DNA of 16,115 nt from contig JBBSCO010000061.1 in assembly GCA_038250235.1 (NCBI GenBank), positions 1 to 16,115 on the forward strand. Reading direction: 5' to 3'. Each line of letters opens with the position of its first letter. Positions within the stretch are counted from its first letter, which is position 1. Below, piece after piece: positions 7,586 to 15,415 of this stretch. The position numbers and the translations under genes are program-made. Under the pieces are notes generated by a model that did not search any database, was not told the origin of the DNA, and saw only the letters and a program-made list of their open reading frames with translations. Source of the stretch: JAAUTS01 sp038250235 (GTDB lineage Bacteria; Verrucomicrobiota; Verrucomicrobiia; Methylacidiphilales; JAAUTS01).

Positions 7586-7789
7586 TCAAGGGAAACGGCA
7601 AAGGGTTCCAGTTGCACGTTCGCGGCGGGTTTCTTCAACAAGGAAGTCTAGCTTGCCGCTAAGAGCATCCGCTACCATCCGGGCATCCCAGAGCCTTTCC
7701 CGGTATCCATCAAACCAACCGGCCGGAGTTTTCACGTGTTTTTCAGGCAGGTGCTCAATGGCGAATCTAATTTCCTCAACGGTATTCAT
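7586..7789 (-). CDS. Orphan antitoxin of a RelE/ParE-type toxin-antitoxin pair
   Basis: From ATG at 7789 the product is 67 residues, a typical size; the frame also extends to a TTG at 7816, but nothing supports that start. The text MNTVEEIRFAIEHLP, GWFDGYRERLWDARMVADA and LSGKLDFLVEE fits a widespread small antitoxin family ('..EI..AI..LP', 'WF..F....WD..I..D...GKLD.L..EA'). Such proteins bind and neutralise the toxin encoded just downstream and usually repress their own operon. Here the downstream toxin is a pseudogene, so the antitoxin is orphaned. The segment before GWFDGY (EKHVKTPA) is unlike the usual 'FR.W' text and may show early decay. A weak GAG-containing leader precedes the ATG. 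Confidence 0.6.
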   Translation of the reverse strand: MNTVEEIRFAIEHLPEKHVKTPAGWFDGYRERLWDARMVADALSGKLDFLVEETRRERATGTLCRFP

Positions 7790-7855
7790 CTCTACATTGA
7801 TAGAGGTTTTTACCAAAGGTCCGGACTATTTCATCCAGGTTGGAGGACCCTTGCG

Positions 7856-7921
7856 ATGCACCCCGGCAAGATCCCGGAGGGATACGTGGGTTTGAATCCG
7901 GGTGGTTTCATGAGTATTTAA
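7856..7921 (+). pseudogene. Possible remnant of a HigA-type antitoxin start
   Basis: A GGAGG (7842-7846) stands 9 bases before an ATG that opens MHPGKIPEGYVG. The HPG(E/K)I opening followed by an E-x-Y/F pattern is characteristic of HigA-type antitoxins (HPGEILREEF). The frame soon runs into glycine-rich text and ends GFMSI-stop; there the following bases still resemble 'GMSI..LA'. A complete HigA is about 90-100 residues, so this can only be a decayed fragment. No HigB is recognisable upstream. It lies next to the other toxin-antitoxin relics. Confidence 0.3.
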
Positions 7922-8034
7922 AGCCTAAGTTTTTGCGCGTCGTCCCTCAACCCCTCGGCGCTCAGTAAACACTGTGCAGCTGCAGAATCCAAGATTCCTA
8001 AGAAGCTGTGAAATGTTACTTATGAAACCTGGGG

Positions 8035-10905
8035 TTAAAGATATTTTTTAATGGTTTCGGCATAGCGGTTGTAGATAAACCCAAGAAATCCAAGCACAAC
8101 TCCGCAAACCATCAGACTTAAGATTCTTGTCAGTGCATTGATCTGCCATAAGTCCACGAAAACTATCCTTCCCACCGTGCAGGCCAGAATGAAAAGTCCC
8201 GCCAAACGATAAGTTCTTTCTTTCAGCAAAAAGCCGAAGCCAAAGATCATCAACGCATAAACCGACCAGCCTGCGCTCAGATAAAAACCGGAGGCAAAGC
8301 CCTTGATGACGTTCCCGCTGAAAATCCAAAGGGAAACCACCGAGAGTAGAATTTCCAGAATTTCCTGCCAACGCTCCTTACTTTTCAATGGCAGCCAATG
8401 CTTGTTCACTTGCTGTATCAAGGCGGGAGCAAGAATCACGGCCAGATCCGCCCATCGGGTCACCTGCCCACGAACGGGATCGAACCAGAAAAACAGCAGG
8501 CCTCCCATGATCAGAAAGGCACCGAACCCGTAACGCAGCCAGTCCGTGGACCTCAACGACCCTAACACACACACCATGCCGGCAATGCCCAGAAATCCCG
8601 GAAGGTAGACATCGGAAACATAGGCATGAATCCAGAACAGCGACATAAACATGGCCAATAGGCGGTAAATGAGAGCGGCAGGGCTTAGGACAACCGTTGA
8701 CCAGCCACCGGATGACTCATCAGGCTTTCTTTCCTGCAGCCCCTTCAAAGCCAGTCCCATGGCCAGGACGGCGGCCATCGGCACCAGAGCGGGCAAAGCC
8801 TCAAGGTCGCGACCTGTGGTTTTTTCCAGAAAATGGAACACCGCCAGAATGAGAAAAACCTGGCTGAACAGGGCGATCGCCCAGTTGCGCAAAACCAGGG
8901 CATAAAGTAAGGAAGCAAAAGCCAGAATACCACCGTAGATAATCCATTGGTAGGCATCCCAGGCGGGTTCCAGGCGCAGATACAACATCACGACAACAGC
9001 CAGGGCCGCAAAAAAGACACCCAACTGTACCAAAGCCTGCTCCATGCATATCCTGCCCTGCCTCTGCCACCAGGCGCTTAGCATCAACACCGACCCCAGG
9101 ACAACGAGCATATTCCACCAGGGAGGCACGGCCTCCACCCGTTGCCAAAACCAAACTCCCAGGGCAGTCCAGAGAAAGCCCTGTGCCCCGACACTTAATT
9201 CCGGCAAACGCAGCCGCGGCCCCATCCAGGTAAGCCCCAACGCCAGCAAAGCCAAAACTGGGGCCTTCCAAAGCAGGGGCAGATGAACCACTCCCACTAT
9301 CAGGGAAGCAATCATGGCCAGCACCACATAATACATGGAAAAGGCCTGAATCCTCTCCCGCGATTGCCCCTCTCCGGTATGACGGAAGCCCTCCCACCAG
9401 GCCTGGAAGAGGAAAATCAAACTAACAAATAATCCGGCAAATAGGGATGCGTTAGCTTTTATCATGAAAACGTCAATCCCTGCGGCCAGGGCCACAAAGG
9501 CCGTCACACCCGCCCCGATGCGAAAAAGCAGACGGAACGGATCACGTGCCGCAAGAAGCAATACCGCGCTTTGCATAACCAGCACCATGGACAGTTGATA
9601 GCCTGAAAACTTCAGGAAAAACCCCGCCGTGAGAAACAACAAACCTTTCACCACGTAGGCATGACACAACGCCGGGCCCTCTTTGGCTTTCACACCGGCC
9701 AATGCCCCCAGCCCGACCAGCAAGACTCCGTATCCCAGGGTTCCCGCCCAGAGGAAGGGCTCATGCAACACCTTCGGCATCGAAAAGAACATCAACGCAT
9801 AAAACAGAATGTTATTCAGACTGATGAAGGAGGCCTTCCCTTCATCACTGCATTGTCCGGAGCGGCAAAGGAAAATACCGACTGTAAAAAGCAACCAGTA
9901 AGAACTCAGAAAGGCGGCACTTATCCAAAATCCTCCGACGCCCTCTTCCATCCCACCCCGAATAAATTGCCAATAGGCATAAGCCCCATAGGTCGCGGGC
10001 AAAGCCAGCCAGGAACAGATGCTCCAGCGATTTCGGATCAACAAAGCGAGCGCAGCCGCACCCAGCAAAAGATTGGAAAGCAGGGTGAACCAGGAGACCG
10101 GGTTGATCACACAGCTGTAGTAGGCCAGAAGCAAACCCATGGTTCCCAATGTCTGGGATTTTTTCCAATCCGCCATCCAGGTGATCACAGACGCACAGCC
10201 AAACAATAACAACGCGGCCAATCCCAGGCTTTCGATCCATTTCAATTGAGGTACAAAATGGGATGCGTAGGTGGTATAATACACCGCTGCCAGCCCGCCT
10301 CCCAACAACACCTGCCCGTAGTTTTTAAGCGATTCCCTCCAACGTTCCAGAAAAAGACCCAACCCTACCAAGCCGCCTGAAATCACATAGAGGCCGATTG
10401 CCTTGGCCACAGGTGGCAGCTTGGTAATAAAACTGTGATAGGCCATATTACCCAGAAATACCATCCCTGTCAGAAACAACAAAACCCCCAGCCGGATCAA
10501 CCAGACCTGGCCCAGACGGAATTCAAACGAATCCCCCTCTTTCACCGGTGCGGGACTCTCCGGGGTAAACGCTGGAGAAACGGCTTCCACGTGCTTTGTT
10601 TCCTCCCAGGCCGAAACAGGCACTTCCTTTTTCTCCTTGTTAAAGGAGGATCCCGCGTTGGGAACGGACGGGAGCGGCGGGGGCAAGACCGGGCCTGGTG
10701 AGGAAAGCCCAGTTGAAGCAAAAGTAGTAGCAAAGGCAGGAGCCGGGGGAGAAACCTCGGTTGGGATTGGCCCCGTGGTTTCCTCCTGCGAATTGAGAGT
10801 GTCGGTTAGTTTTCTGAGATTTTCATCCAGTGCCATCAAGGACTCAAACAATACTTTTTGTTTCGCCCGGATGTCGCTCAGTTCTTTTTTTAATGAATCA
10901 TTCAT
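8035..10905 (-). CDS. Large polytopic membrane protein, DUF2339 family
   Basis: The 956-residue product starts with a coiled-coil helix (MNDSLKKELSDIRAKQKVLF...ENLRKLTDTL). A Pro/Ser/Ala-rich linker follows to about residue 125, containing GPVLPPPLPS. The rest, to the C-terminus, is an almost unbroken series of well over twenty hydrophobic helices. The first two or so run from RLGQVWLIRLGVLLFLTGMV into VAKAIGLYVISGGLVGLGLF. This architecture and the opening of the membrane block match the DUF2339 (COG5373) family, whose function is not established. It starts 3 bases after the plsC stop, and GGAAG inside the plsC end (about 9 bases before the ATG) is a plausible ribosome binding site, so the two are probably one operon with coupled translation. 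That suggests an envelope role, but this is inference. Confidence 0.85.
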   Translation of the reverse strand: MNDSLKKELSDIRAKQKVLFESLMALDENLRKLTDTLNSQEETTGPIPTEVSPPAPAFATTFASTGLSSPGPVLPPPLPSVPNAGSSFNKEKKEVPVSAWEETKHVEAVSPAFTPESPAPVKEGDSFEFRLGQVWLIRLGVLLFLTGMVFLGNMAYHSFITKLPPVAKAIGLYVISGGLVGLGLFLERWRESLKNYGQVLLGGGLAAVYYTTYASHFVPQLKWIESLGLAALLLFGCASVITWMADWKKSQTLGTMGLLLAYYSCVINPVSWFTLLSNLLLGAAALALLIRNRWSICSWLALPATYGAYAYWQFIRGGMEEGVGGFWISAAFLSSYWLLFTVGIFLCRSGQCSDEGKASFISLNNILFYALMFFSMPKVLHEPFLWAGTLGYGVLLVGLGALAGVKAKEGPALCHAYVVKGLLFLTAGFFLKFSGYQLSMVLVMQSAVLLLAARDPFRLLFRIGAGVTAFVALAAGIDVFMIKANASLFAGLFVSLIFLFQAWWEGFRHTGEGQSRERIQAFSMYYVVLAMIASLIVGVVHLPLLWKAPVLALLALGLTWMGPRLRLPELSVGAQGFLWTALGVWFWQRVEAVPPWWNMLVVLGSVLMLSAWWQRQGRICMEQALVQLGVFFAALAVVVMLYLRLEPAWDAYQWIIYGGILAFASLLYALVLRNWAIALFSQVFLILAVFHFLEKTTGRDLEALPALVPMAAVLAMGLALKGLQERKPDESSGGWSTVVLSPAALIYRLLAMFMSLFWIHAYVSDVYLPGFLGIAGMVCVLGSLRSTDWLRYGFGAFLIMGGLLFFWFDPVRGQVTRWADLAVILAPALIQQVNKHWLPLKSKERWQEILEILLSVVSLWIFSGNVIKGFASGFYLSAGWSVYALMIFGFGFLLKERTYRLAGLFILACTVGRIVFVDLWQINALTRILSLMVCGVVLGFLGFIYNRYAETIKKYL

Positions 10906-10908
10906 AAG

Positions 10909-11529
10909 TTAATCTTCCGATACCCGCGTTCCTAACGCCAAAACCTCCCGGTGGACTCTTTCAGTACTAGCGTCGCCGAAAGGAATCAACCCACCATAAG
11001 TGACCTGCACCGGGAAAGGAATGCGCCGGGGCCATTTCCAAAAGGCATGGCCTCCCTGATAAGAAAAAATGGAGTCCCAGAGCGAGCCCAGATGAACAGG
11101 AAGCACCGGCACCCGCGCTCGGCGGGCGATCAATTCAAAACCTTTTTGGAACTCCTGCAGTTCACCACTCTTTGTCAACTTCCCCTCCGGAAAGATACAA
11201 ACCACATCGCCCTGCCTGAGAACTTCCGACGCTTTGACCACCGCATCCTTGGCATGGCGGGAGGAAATCGGAATGGCTTTGAACAATTTCAAAACAGCTC
11301 CCAGCAGGGGCCACTTGAAAAATTCTTCAAAAGATAAAAAGCGGATCGTGCGCGGGCAGGAGATCTGAAGAATAATGGCATCCACATAACTGACATGATT
11401 ACAGACAAGCAGGACGCCGTAACCTTCCGAAGGCAGGGCCTCGCCTCCATTTACCCTGACAGTGTAGATCCGGGTCAAGCCCTTCAAAAGCACATCGCGA
11501 ACCTTTTTTTTCCAACCGGAGTTGTCCAT
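10909..11529 (-). CDS. plsC: 1-acyl-sn-glycerol-3-phosphate acyltransferase family protein
   Basis: From ATG at 11529 the product is 206 residues, close to the family norm; a longer frame beginning with TTG at 11586 adds an unlikely leader. The acyltransferase motifs appear in order: NHVSYVDA (H-x4-D catalytic motif I), ISSRHAKDAV (motif II region), FPEGKLTKSGEL (motif III, glycerol-phosphate binding) and VPVLPVHL (motif IV). Such enzymes transfer an acyl chain to lysophosphatidic acid at the inner membrane, making phosphatidic acid, though some family members act on other lysolipids. Apart from short nonpolar patches there is no clear transmembrane helix. No Shine-Dalgarno sequence is visible before the start. 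It heads the probable operon with the DUF2339 gene and diverges from the LysR gene 113 bases away. Confidence 0.88.
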   Translation of the reverse strand: MDNSGWKKKVRDVLLKGLTRIYTVRVNGGEALPSEGYGVLLVCNHVSYVDAIILQISCPRTIRFLSFEEFFKWPLLGAVLKLFKAIPISSRHAKDAVVKASEVLRQGDVVCIFPEGKLTKSGELQEFQKGFELIARRARVPVLPVHLGSLWDSIFSYQGGHAFWKWPRRIPFPVQVTYGGLIPFGDASTERVHREVLALGTRVSED

Positions 11530-11602
11530 AGTCTTTTTATCAATCCGGACGCCAGTGTGACATCCATTCAACAACAGGCTAACCAAATCCGTGCTATTTA
11601 CA

Positions 11603-11642
11603 AAATCGATAATTTTATGCTACCTATTGATTGAATCGATTT
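11603..11642. promoter_or_regulatory. Inverted repeat upstream of the LysR gene, candidate operator
   Basis: AAATCGAT (11603-11610) and ATCGATTT (11635-11642) form a perfect 8-base inverted repeat with 24 bases between. A second arm, ATTGATT (11626-11632), also pairs with AATCGAT at 6 of 7 positions. The right arm touches the LysR start codon. LysR regulators usually repress their own gene from such sites and control the divergent gene, here plsC. No binding data exist. Confidence 0.35.
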
Positions 11643-12527
11643 ATGAATGTCCACCACCTGGAACTTTTTTACTACGTCGCACGCCATGGCGGCATCGTCA
11701 ATGCCTGCCGGAACATGCCCTACTCCATCCAGCAACCCGCCGTCAGTGCCCAGATCATCCAACTGGAACGCGACCTGAAGCTTTCCCTCTTCCGCCGCAA
11801 ACCCTTCGGCCTGACCCCGGCGGGACAACACCTCTATGATTTTATCCGGCCCTTTTTCGGGGAATTGGATCGGATGGAATCCATTCTGCGGGGCGAACTT
11901 TCCCAGGAACTGCGGGTCGCCGGTCTGGGCGAAGTCCTCCGCGATCATGTTCCGCATCTTCTCAAATCCCTAAAAAAAGATTTCCCCCGGCTCAAAGTCC
12001 GTCTTTACGAACGCAACCAGGCCCAGGCCCAGGCCGCTTTGGATTCCGGGGAAGCCGACCTGGCGGTCACTGTATTGGAACGGGGCCTACCCTCCGAATA
12101 CCAAACCCGTCTTATCGCGGAGTTGCCTCTTGTTCTTCTGACCGGCCCCGCCCACAAACACCTGAAATCGCTGGAGGCCGTCCTCAAGCTGCCTGAAGAA
12201 AATCGCCCGGCACTCATTTCTCTGCCCAAGAAAGAACTTCTCACCCGCCTCTTCGATTCAGGACTTCAAAAACTTCAGAAGCAATGGCCCATCTCGGTCG
12301 AAGCCAGCGGCCAGGATCTTGTTTCGCACTACGTTTCCCAGGGTCTCGGCATTGGCTTATGGGTCCATGTTCCCCAGGCACGACTTCCCAAAACGGTCAA
12401 AGAAGTGCCCTTGACCCATTTCCCCAAGCTCCCTGTCGGTGCCTACTGGAGGGGAACCTTAACCCCTCTGGCCCAGCATTTTCTGGATCAATTAACCCTC
12501 CGTTCCAGAAGCCTGATGAAAGTCTAA
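11643..12527 (+). CDS. LysR-family transcriptional regulator
   Basis: From ATG at 11643 the product is 294 residues, a standard LysR length; the frame also has an upstream TTG at 11631. Residues about 1-62 form the winged helix-turn-helix: HHLELFYYVARHGGIVNACR, then YSIQQPAVSAQIIQLERDL and LSLFRRKPFGLTPAGQHL. A linker helix (FFGELDRMESILRGE) follows, then the periplasmic-binding-like effector domain, including LRVAGLGEVLRDHVPHLL and the ASGQDLVSHYVSQGLGIGLW stretch. The effector is not predictable. Divergence from the plsC-DUF2339 operon and the inverted repeat at its start make that operon and its own gene the first candidates for regulation. No Shine-Dalgarno sequence is seen; the leader is A+T-rich. 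Confidence 0.92.
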   Translation: MNVHHLELFYYVARHGGIVNACRNMPYSIQQPAVSAQIIQLERDLKLSLFRRKPFGLTPAGQHLYDFIRPFFGELDRMESILRGELSQELRVAGLGEVLRDHVPHLLKSLKKDFPRLKVRLYERNQAQAQAALDSGEADLAVTVLERGLPSEYQTRLIAELPLVLLTGPAHKHLKSLEAVLKLPEENRPALISLPKKELLTRLFDSGLQKLQKQWPISVEASGQDLVSHYVSQGLGIGLWVHVPQARLPKTVKEVPLTHFPKLPVGAYWRGTLTPLAQHFLDQLTLRSRSLMKV

Positions 12528-12541
12528 TCCTTTTAAAGGAA

Positions 12542-12686
12542 GATCGCCAAGATTCGCCAAGCTGCTAAAAACCCTTACTTAACTCCTGTTCTAAATGCGT
12601 TCAATAACCAGCCCTTTTATCCAGCCCACTTATGCTTTTGATTTTACGACCTTTGCGTCTTGGCGTCTTAACGTCTTGGCGTTAAA
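12542..12686. repeat. REP/MITE-like inverted repeat with short tandem units
   Basis: The left arm (12542-12562) contains CGCCAAGATTCGCCAAG. The right arm (12651-12686) contains three CGTCTTGGCGT-like units, the middle one reading CGTCTTAACG. The arms are reverse complements of the CGCCAAGA / TCTTGGCG core and enclose about 90 bases without a gene. Short dispersed repeats of this 'CTTTGCGTCTTGGCGT' type are common between genes in several phyla. It lies between the LysR stop and phoH and could fold in RNA. Whether it is repeated elsewhere cannot be seen here. Confidence 0.5.
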
Positions 12687-12770
12687 CATGCACTTCTCCC
12701 TCCCCCGACTTCCATCTTTCCATTTCAGGCCGCTATGCTAGAGTCATTTCAGGTATATTAACTAATTAGC

Positions 12771-13766
12771 GTGAAAACCCTTACTATCCGACCCGAAGTC
12801 GAAACCATGACCTTTGAAAGTGCCCGCGCTCTTTCCACCCTCTATGGCTCCGATCCCGCTTTGTTGCAGGAAATGGAAAGCGCCCTGGGACTCAAGGTCA
12901 CCTCCCGCGATGCCTGGCTCAAGCTGGAAGGCACAGGCGATGCCATTGCCTTGGCCAAAGAACTTTTCCGTGTCCTCAATATAGCCTCCCAAAAGGGACT
13001 GAAAATTCGGCATCACGAATTCCGTTTCGCTCTCCAGGCCGTTAAAGAGGGGGACAGTGTCTCCCTTGAAAACCTCTGGAATCTCCGCCTGCAATTTTCA
13101 CCCCGTAAAGCGGTGATTGTCCCCAAGACCTTCACTCAACGCGCCTACGTGGACATGATCCAAAACCATGCCCTCACCTTCGGCATCGGCCCGGCTGGAA
13201 CCGGCAAAACCTTCCTCGCCGTTGCCATGGCCCTTTCTTCTCTTAAAAAGGAAGAAGTCAGCCGTATCGTCCTCACCCGCCCGGCTGTCGAAGCCGGCGA
13301 AAGCCTCGGCTACCTCCCGGGAGATCTCGAAGAAAAAATTCTGCCCTACCTCCGCCCCCTTTACGACGCTCTGCAGGACCTCATTGAAAAAGAAGAAGTC
13401 GAACGTTATATCGAGCGGGGAATCATTGAAATCGCCCCCCTCGCCTACATGCGAGGAAGGACTCTTGCCAATTCCTTTGTCATTCTGGACGAAGGCCAGA
13501 ACACCACCACGGAACAAATGTTCATGTTCCTGACCCGGCTTGGCCAGAACTCGCGCTGTGTTGTCACCGGCGATCCCACCCAGACGGATCTTCCCCACCA
13601 CCGCAAATCAGGCCTGGTCGAAGCAGTCCAGGCTCTCAGCCTAGTGCCGGGCATCGGTTTTCTGAAATTCGATGAGGCCGACATCGTCCGGCACGAACTG
13701 GTCTCCAAAATCGTCCACGCCTATAAAAAACACCGGGGCGAAAAACAGACCAGCATCGGCTTGTAA
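12771..13766 (+). CDS. phoH: PhoH-like ATPase
   Basis: The 331-residue product starts at GTG (12771) and matches the length of the PhoH/YbeZ branch. An N-terminal domain (about 1-115) has an RNA-binding-like alternation, including ALGLKVTSRDAWLKLEGTGD. The ATPase core follows: Walker A GIGPAGTGKTF around residues 138-148, LTRPAVEAGESLGYLPGDLE (typical of PhoH), Walker B FVILDEGQN near 236-244 and CVVTGDPTQTDLP near 263-275. PhoH proteins are cytoplasmic ATPases linked to RNA processing and ribosome maturation, often together with YbeY. The neighbours, a 7TM-HD phosphodiesterase and ybeY, are the classic partners, which supports an operon. No Shine-Dalgarno sequence precedes the GTG. A 38-base gap leads to the next gene. 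Confidence 0.95.
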   Translation: MKTLTIRPEVETMTFESARALSTLYGSDPALLQEMESALGLKVTSRDAWLKLEGTGDAIALAKELFRVLNIASQKGLKIRHHEFRFALQAVKEGDSVSLENLWNLRLQFSPRKAVIVPKTFTQRAYVDMIQNHALTFGIGPAGTGKTFLAVAMALSSLKKEEVSRIVLTRPAVEAGESLGYLPGDLEEKILPYLRPLYDALQDLIEKEEVERYIERGIIEIAPLAYMRGRTLANSFVILDEGQNTTTEQMFMFLTRLGQNSRCVVTGDPTQTDLPHHRKSGLVEAVQALSLVPGIGFLKFDEADIVRHELVSKIVHAYKKHRGEKQTSIGL

Positions 13767-13804
13767 TCCCACGTTTCACTTCTTCATCCCACCTTCTCCC
13801 CACC

Positions 13805-15415
13805 ATGTTCAACTGGCTCAAAAAAAAGGAACTCATCCGTAAAGGCCTTTCCTGCGGCAAAACCCGCCGTCTGGCTCCGGAAGACGAGTGGCGGGATATG
13901 CTGGATTGCAGCCCCATCCTGCGTTACGCGGTTCTCACCTTCGGCCTGATCCTCTTCATCCGTATCGGCAGTTGGCAGAATGAATCATCCCTCGCGGAAA
14001 CTTCCATCCTGAGCTTTCTTGTCATGCTGGTCGGCATCGTTCTCATTCCCTTGGCCGCCCGTGAAGTGTGGAAAAGCAACCAACTACTGCTGCTCTTCGT
14101 GGTTCTGGTAGCGACCAACCTCATGGTCAACAAATCCCTCTACGTCTATGGAGACGTCATGAGCGTCATGAGCGTCCCCCTGGCCGCCGTCCTTGTTCCC
14201 TGCGCCATCGCCCCGATGTTGGCCACCGTCCTGATTGGTCCCGGCGCCGGATACATCATCGCCTTCCTCCTGGCCCTGCTCGGCGGAATTTTCCTTGATC
14301 CCGGGCGTCCAGACACTTTGCTCAGCAGCCTACTGACCGGTTTTTCCGCAGTTCTCTTTTCCCGCCGCATCCGCCGCCGTACCGATATTCTTATGGCCGG
14401 GGTCAAAGTCAGCCTGGTCGGACTGGGCTGCGCACTCCTTCTCGGCCTTCTTTATAACCCCGACATGCGCTTTATTGTGGTCCAGAGCGTCTGGGCCATT
14501 TTCCTCGGCGTCCTCACCGCCCTGATCGTCAGCGCCGTTCTTCCCGTGCTTGAATGGATCTTCGACCGCATCACCGACATCACCTGGCTGGAACTATCCG
14601 ACCTGAAACACCCTCTCCTCAAACAACTGTCTGAAGAAGCCACCGGCACCTACCTGCACAGCATGAGCGTGGCCTCCCTGGCTGAAGCCGCTGCCGAAGC
14701 CATCGACGCCAACCCCACCCAATGCCGGGTCTGTTCCTACTTCCACGACGTCGGCAAACTGGCCAAACCCGACTATTTTATCGAGAACAGCTCCCCCGAC
14801 GCCAACCCCCACGACGGACTCAACCCGACCATGAGTTCCCTCATTATTATTTCCCACGTGAAGGAAGGCATCAACCTCGCCCTCAAATTCGGCCTGCGCC
14901 AACCCATCATCGATGTCATCCGCGAACATCACGGCACCTCGCTCGTTTACTACTTTTACAAAAAGGCCATGCAACAGAAAGAAGACGCCATGGCCGGCAT
15001 GAAAATCATGAAACTAAGGGAAGACGACATCCCGGAGGTGGAAGATCGCAGCTTCCGCTACCCCGGCCCGATCCCCCAAAGCAAAGAATCAGCCATCATC
15101 TCCCTGGCTGACACCATCGAAAGCGCCTCCCGCAGCCTGCGCCAGCCCAACTCCCAGAATATCGAGGCGATGGTCAAAAAGCTTATCGACCAACGTATTC
15201 AGGAAGGCCAACTCGACGAGTCCCAACTCACCTTCAACGAAATTTCCATCATCACCGAACGTTTCATCTACACACTGAAAAACATGCTTCATGCACGCAT
15301 CGATTACCCACGCACCAAACGGGAAACAAGCTCCAAAGACCGGGATCGTGATCCGACTGTTCAACAGGCAAAAGCGGCATCCTCTCAGCCTGAAGAAACT
15401 ACAGAAGCGCATTGA
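13805..15415 (+). CDS. 7TM-HD membrane phosphohydrolase (PgpH/YqfF-type), lacking the extracellular HDED domain
   Basis: The product is 536 residues. About eight membrane helices span residues 39-247. A cytoplasmic HD domain follows (about 270-470) with every expected ligand: LHSMSVASLAEAAAEAI (H285), YFHDVGKLAKPDYFIEN (H314, D315), SHVKEGINLAL (H351), EHHGTSLVYYFYKKA (H375, H376) and SLADTIESASRS (D436). This is the HD signature of PgpH enzymes, which hydrolyse cyclic-di-AMP. Family members are usually near 700 residues because a roughly 250-residue extracellular 7TMR-HDED domain sits after the first helix; here only a loop of about 15 residues (GSWQNESSLAETS) separates helices one and two. 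A polar, charged tail ends the protein. Position between phoH and ybeY is standard. No Shine-Dalgarno sequence is seen. The cyclic-di-AMP substrate is by family only. Confidence 0.9.
   Translation: MFNWLKKKELIRKGLSCGKTRRLAPEDEWRDMLDCSPILRYAVLTFGLILFIRIGSWQNESSLAETSILSFLVMLVGIVLIPLAAREVWKSNQLLLLFVVLVATNLMVNKSLYVYGDVMSVMSVPLAAVLVPCAIAPMLATVLIGPGAGYIIAFLLALLGGIFLDPGRPDTLLSSLLTGFSAVLFSRRIRRRTDILMAGVKVSLVGLGCALLLGLLYNPDMRFIVVQSVWAIFLGVLTALIVSAVLPVLEWIFDRITDITWLELSDLKHPLLKQLSEEATGTYLHSMSVASLAEAAAEAIDANPTQCRVCSYFHDVGKLAKPDYFIENSSPDANPHDGLNPTMSSLIIISHVKEGINLALKFGLRQPIIDVIREHHGTSLVYYFYKKAMQQKEDAMAGMKIMKLREDDIPEVEDRSFRYPGPIPQSKESAIISLADTIESASRSLRQPNSQNIEAMVKKLIDQRIQEGQLDESQLTFNEISIITERFIYTLKNMLHARIDYPRTKRETSSKDRDRDPTVQQAKAASSQPEETTEAH

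Larger units (their letters stand above)
7228..8034. other. Degraded accessory region between rpiB and the DUF2339 gene
   Basis: About 800 bases hold no convincing full-length gene except the small antitoxin. What can be recognised is the Ldh2-like fragment (7253-7330), the broken toxin (7388-7583), the antitoxin (7586-7789) and the HigA-like fragment (7856-7921). In 7922-8034, downstream of the DUF2339 stop, I see only a tiny GAATC/GATTC hairpin without a T run. No terminator, RNA gene or insertion-sequence end was found. Confidence 0.6.

Noticed and set aside
9661..10209. A 182-codon plus-strand frame inside the DUF2339 gene
   Set aside because: It is antisense to a long hydrophobic protein and is rich in Gln, Arg and Pro, as expected of such a shadow.
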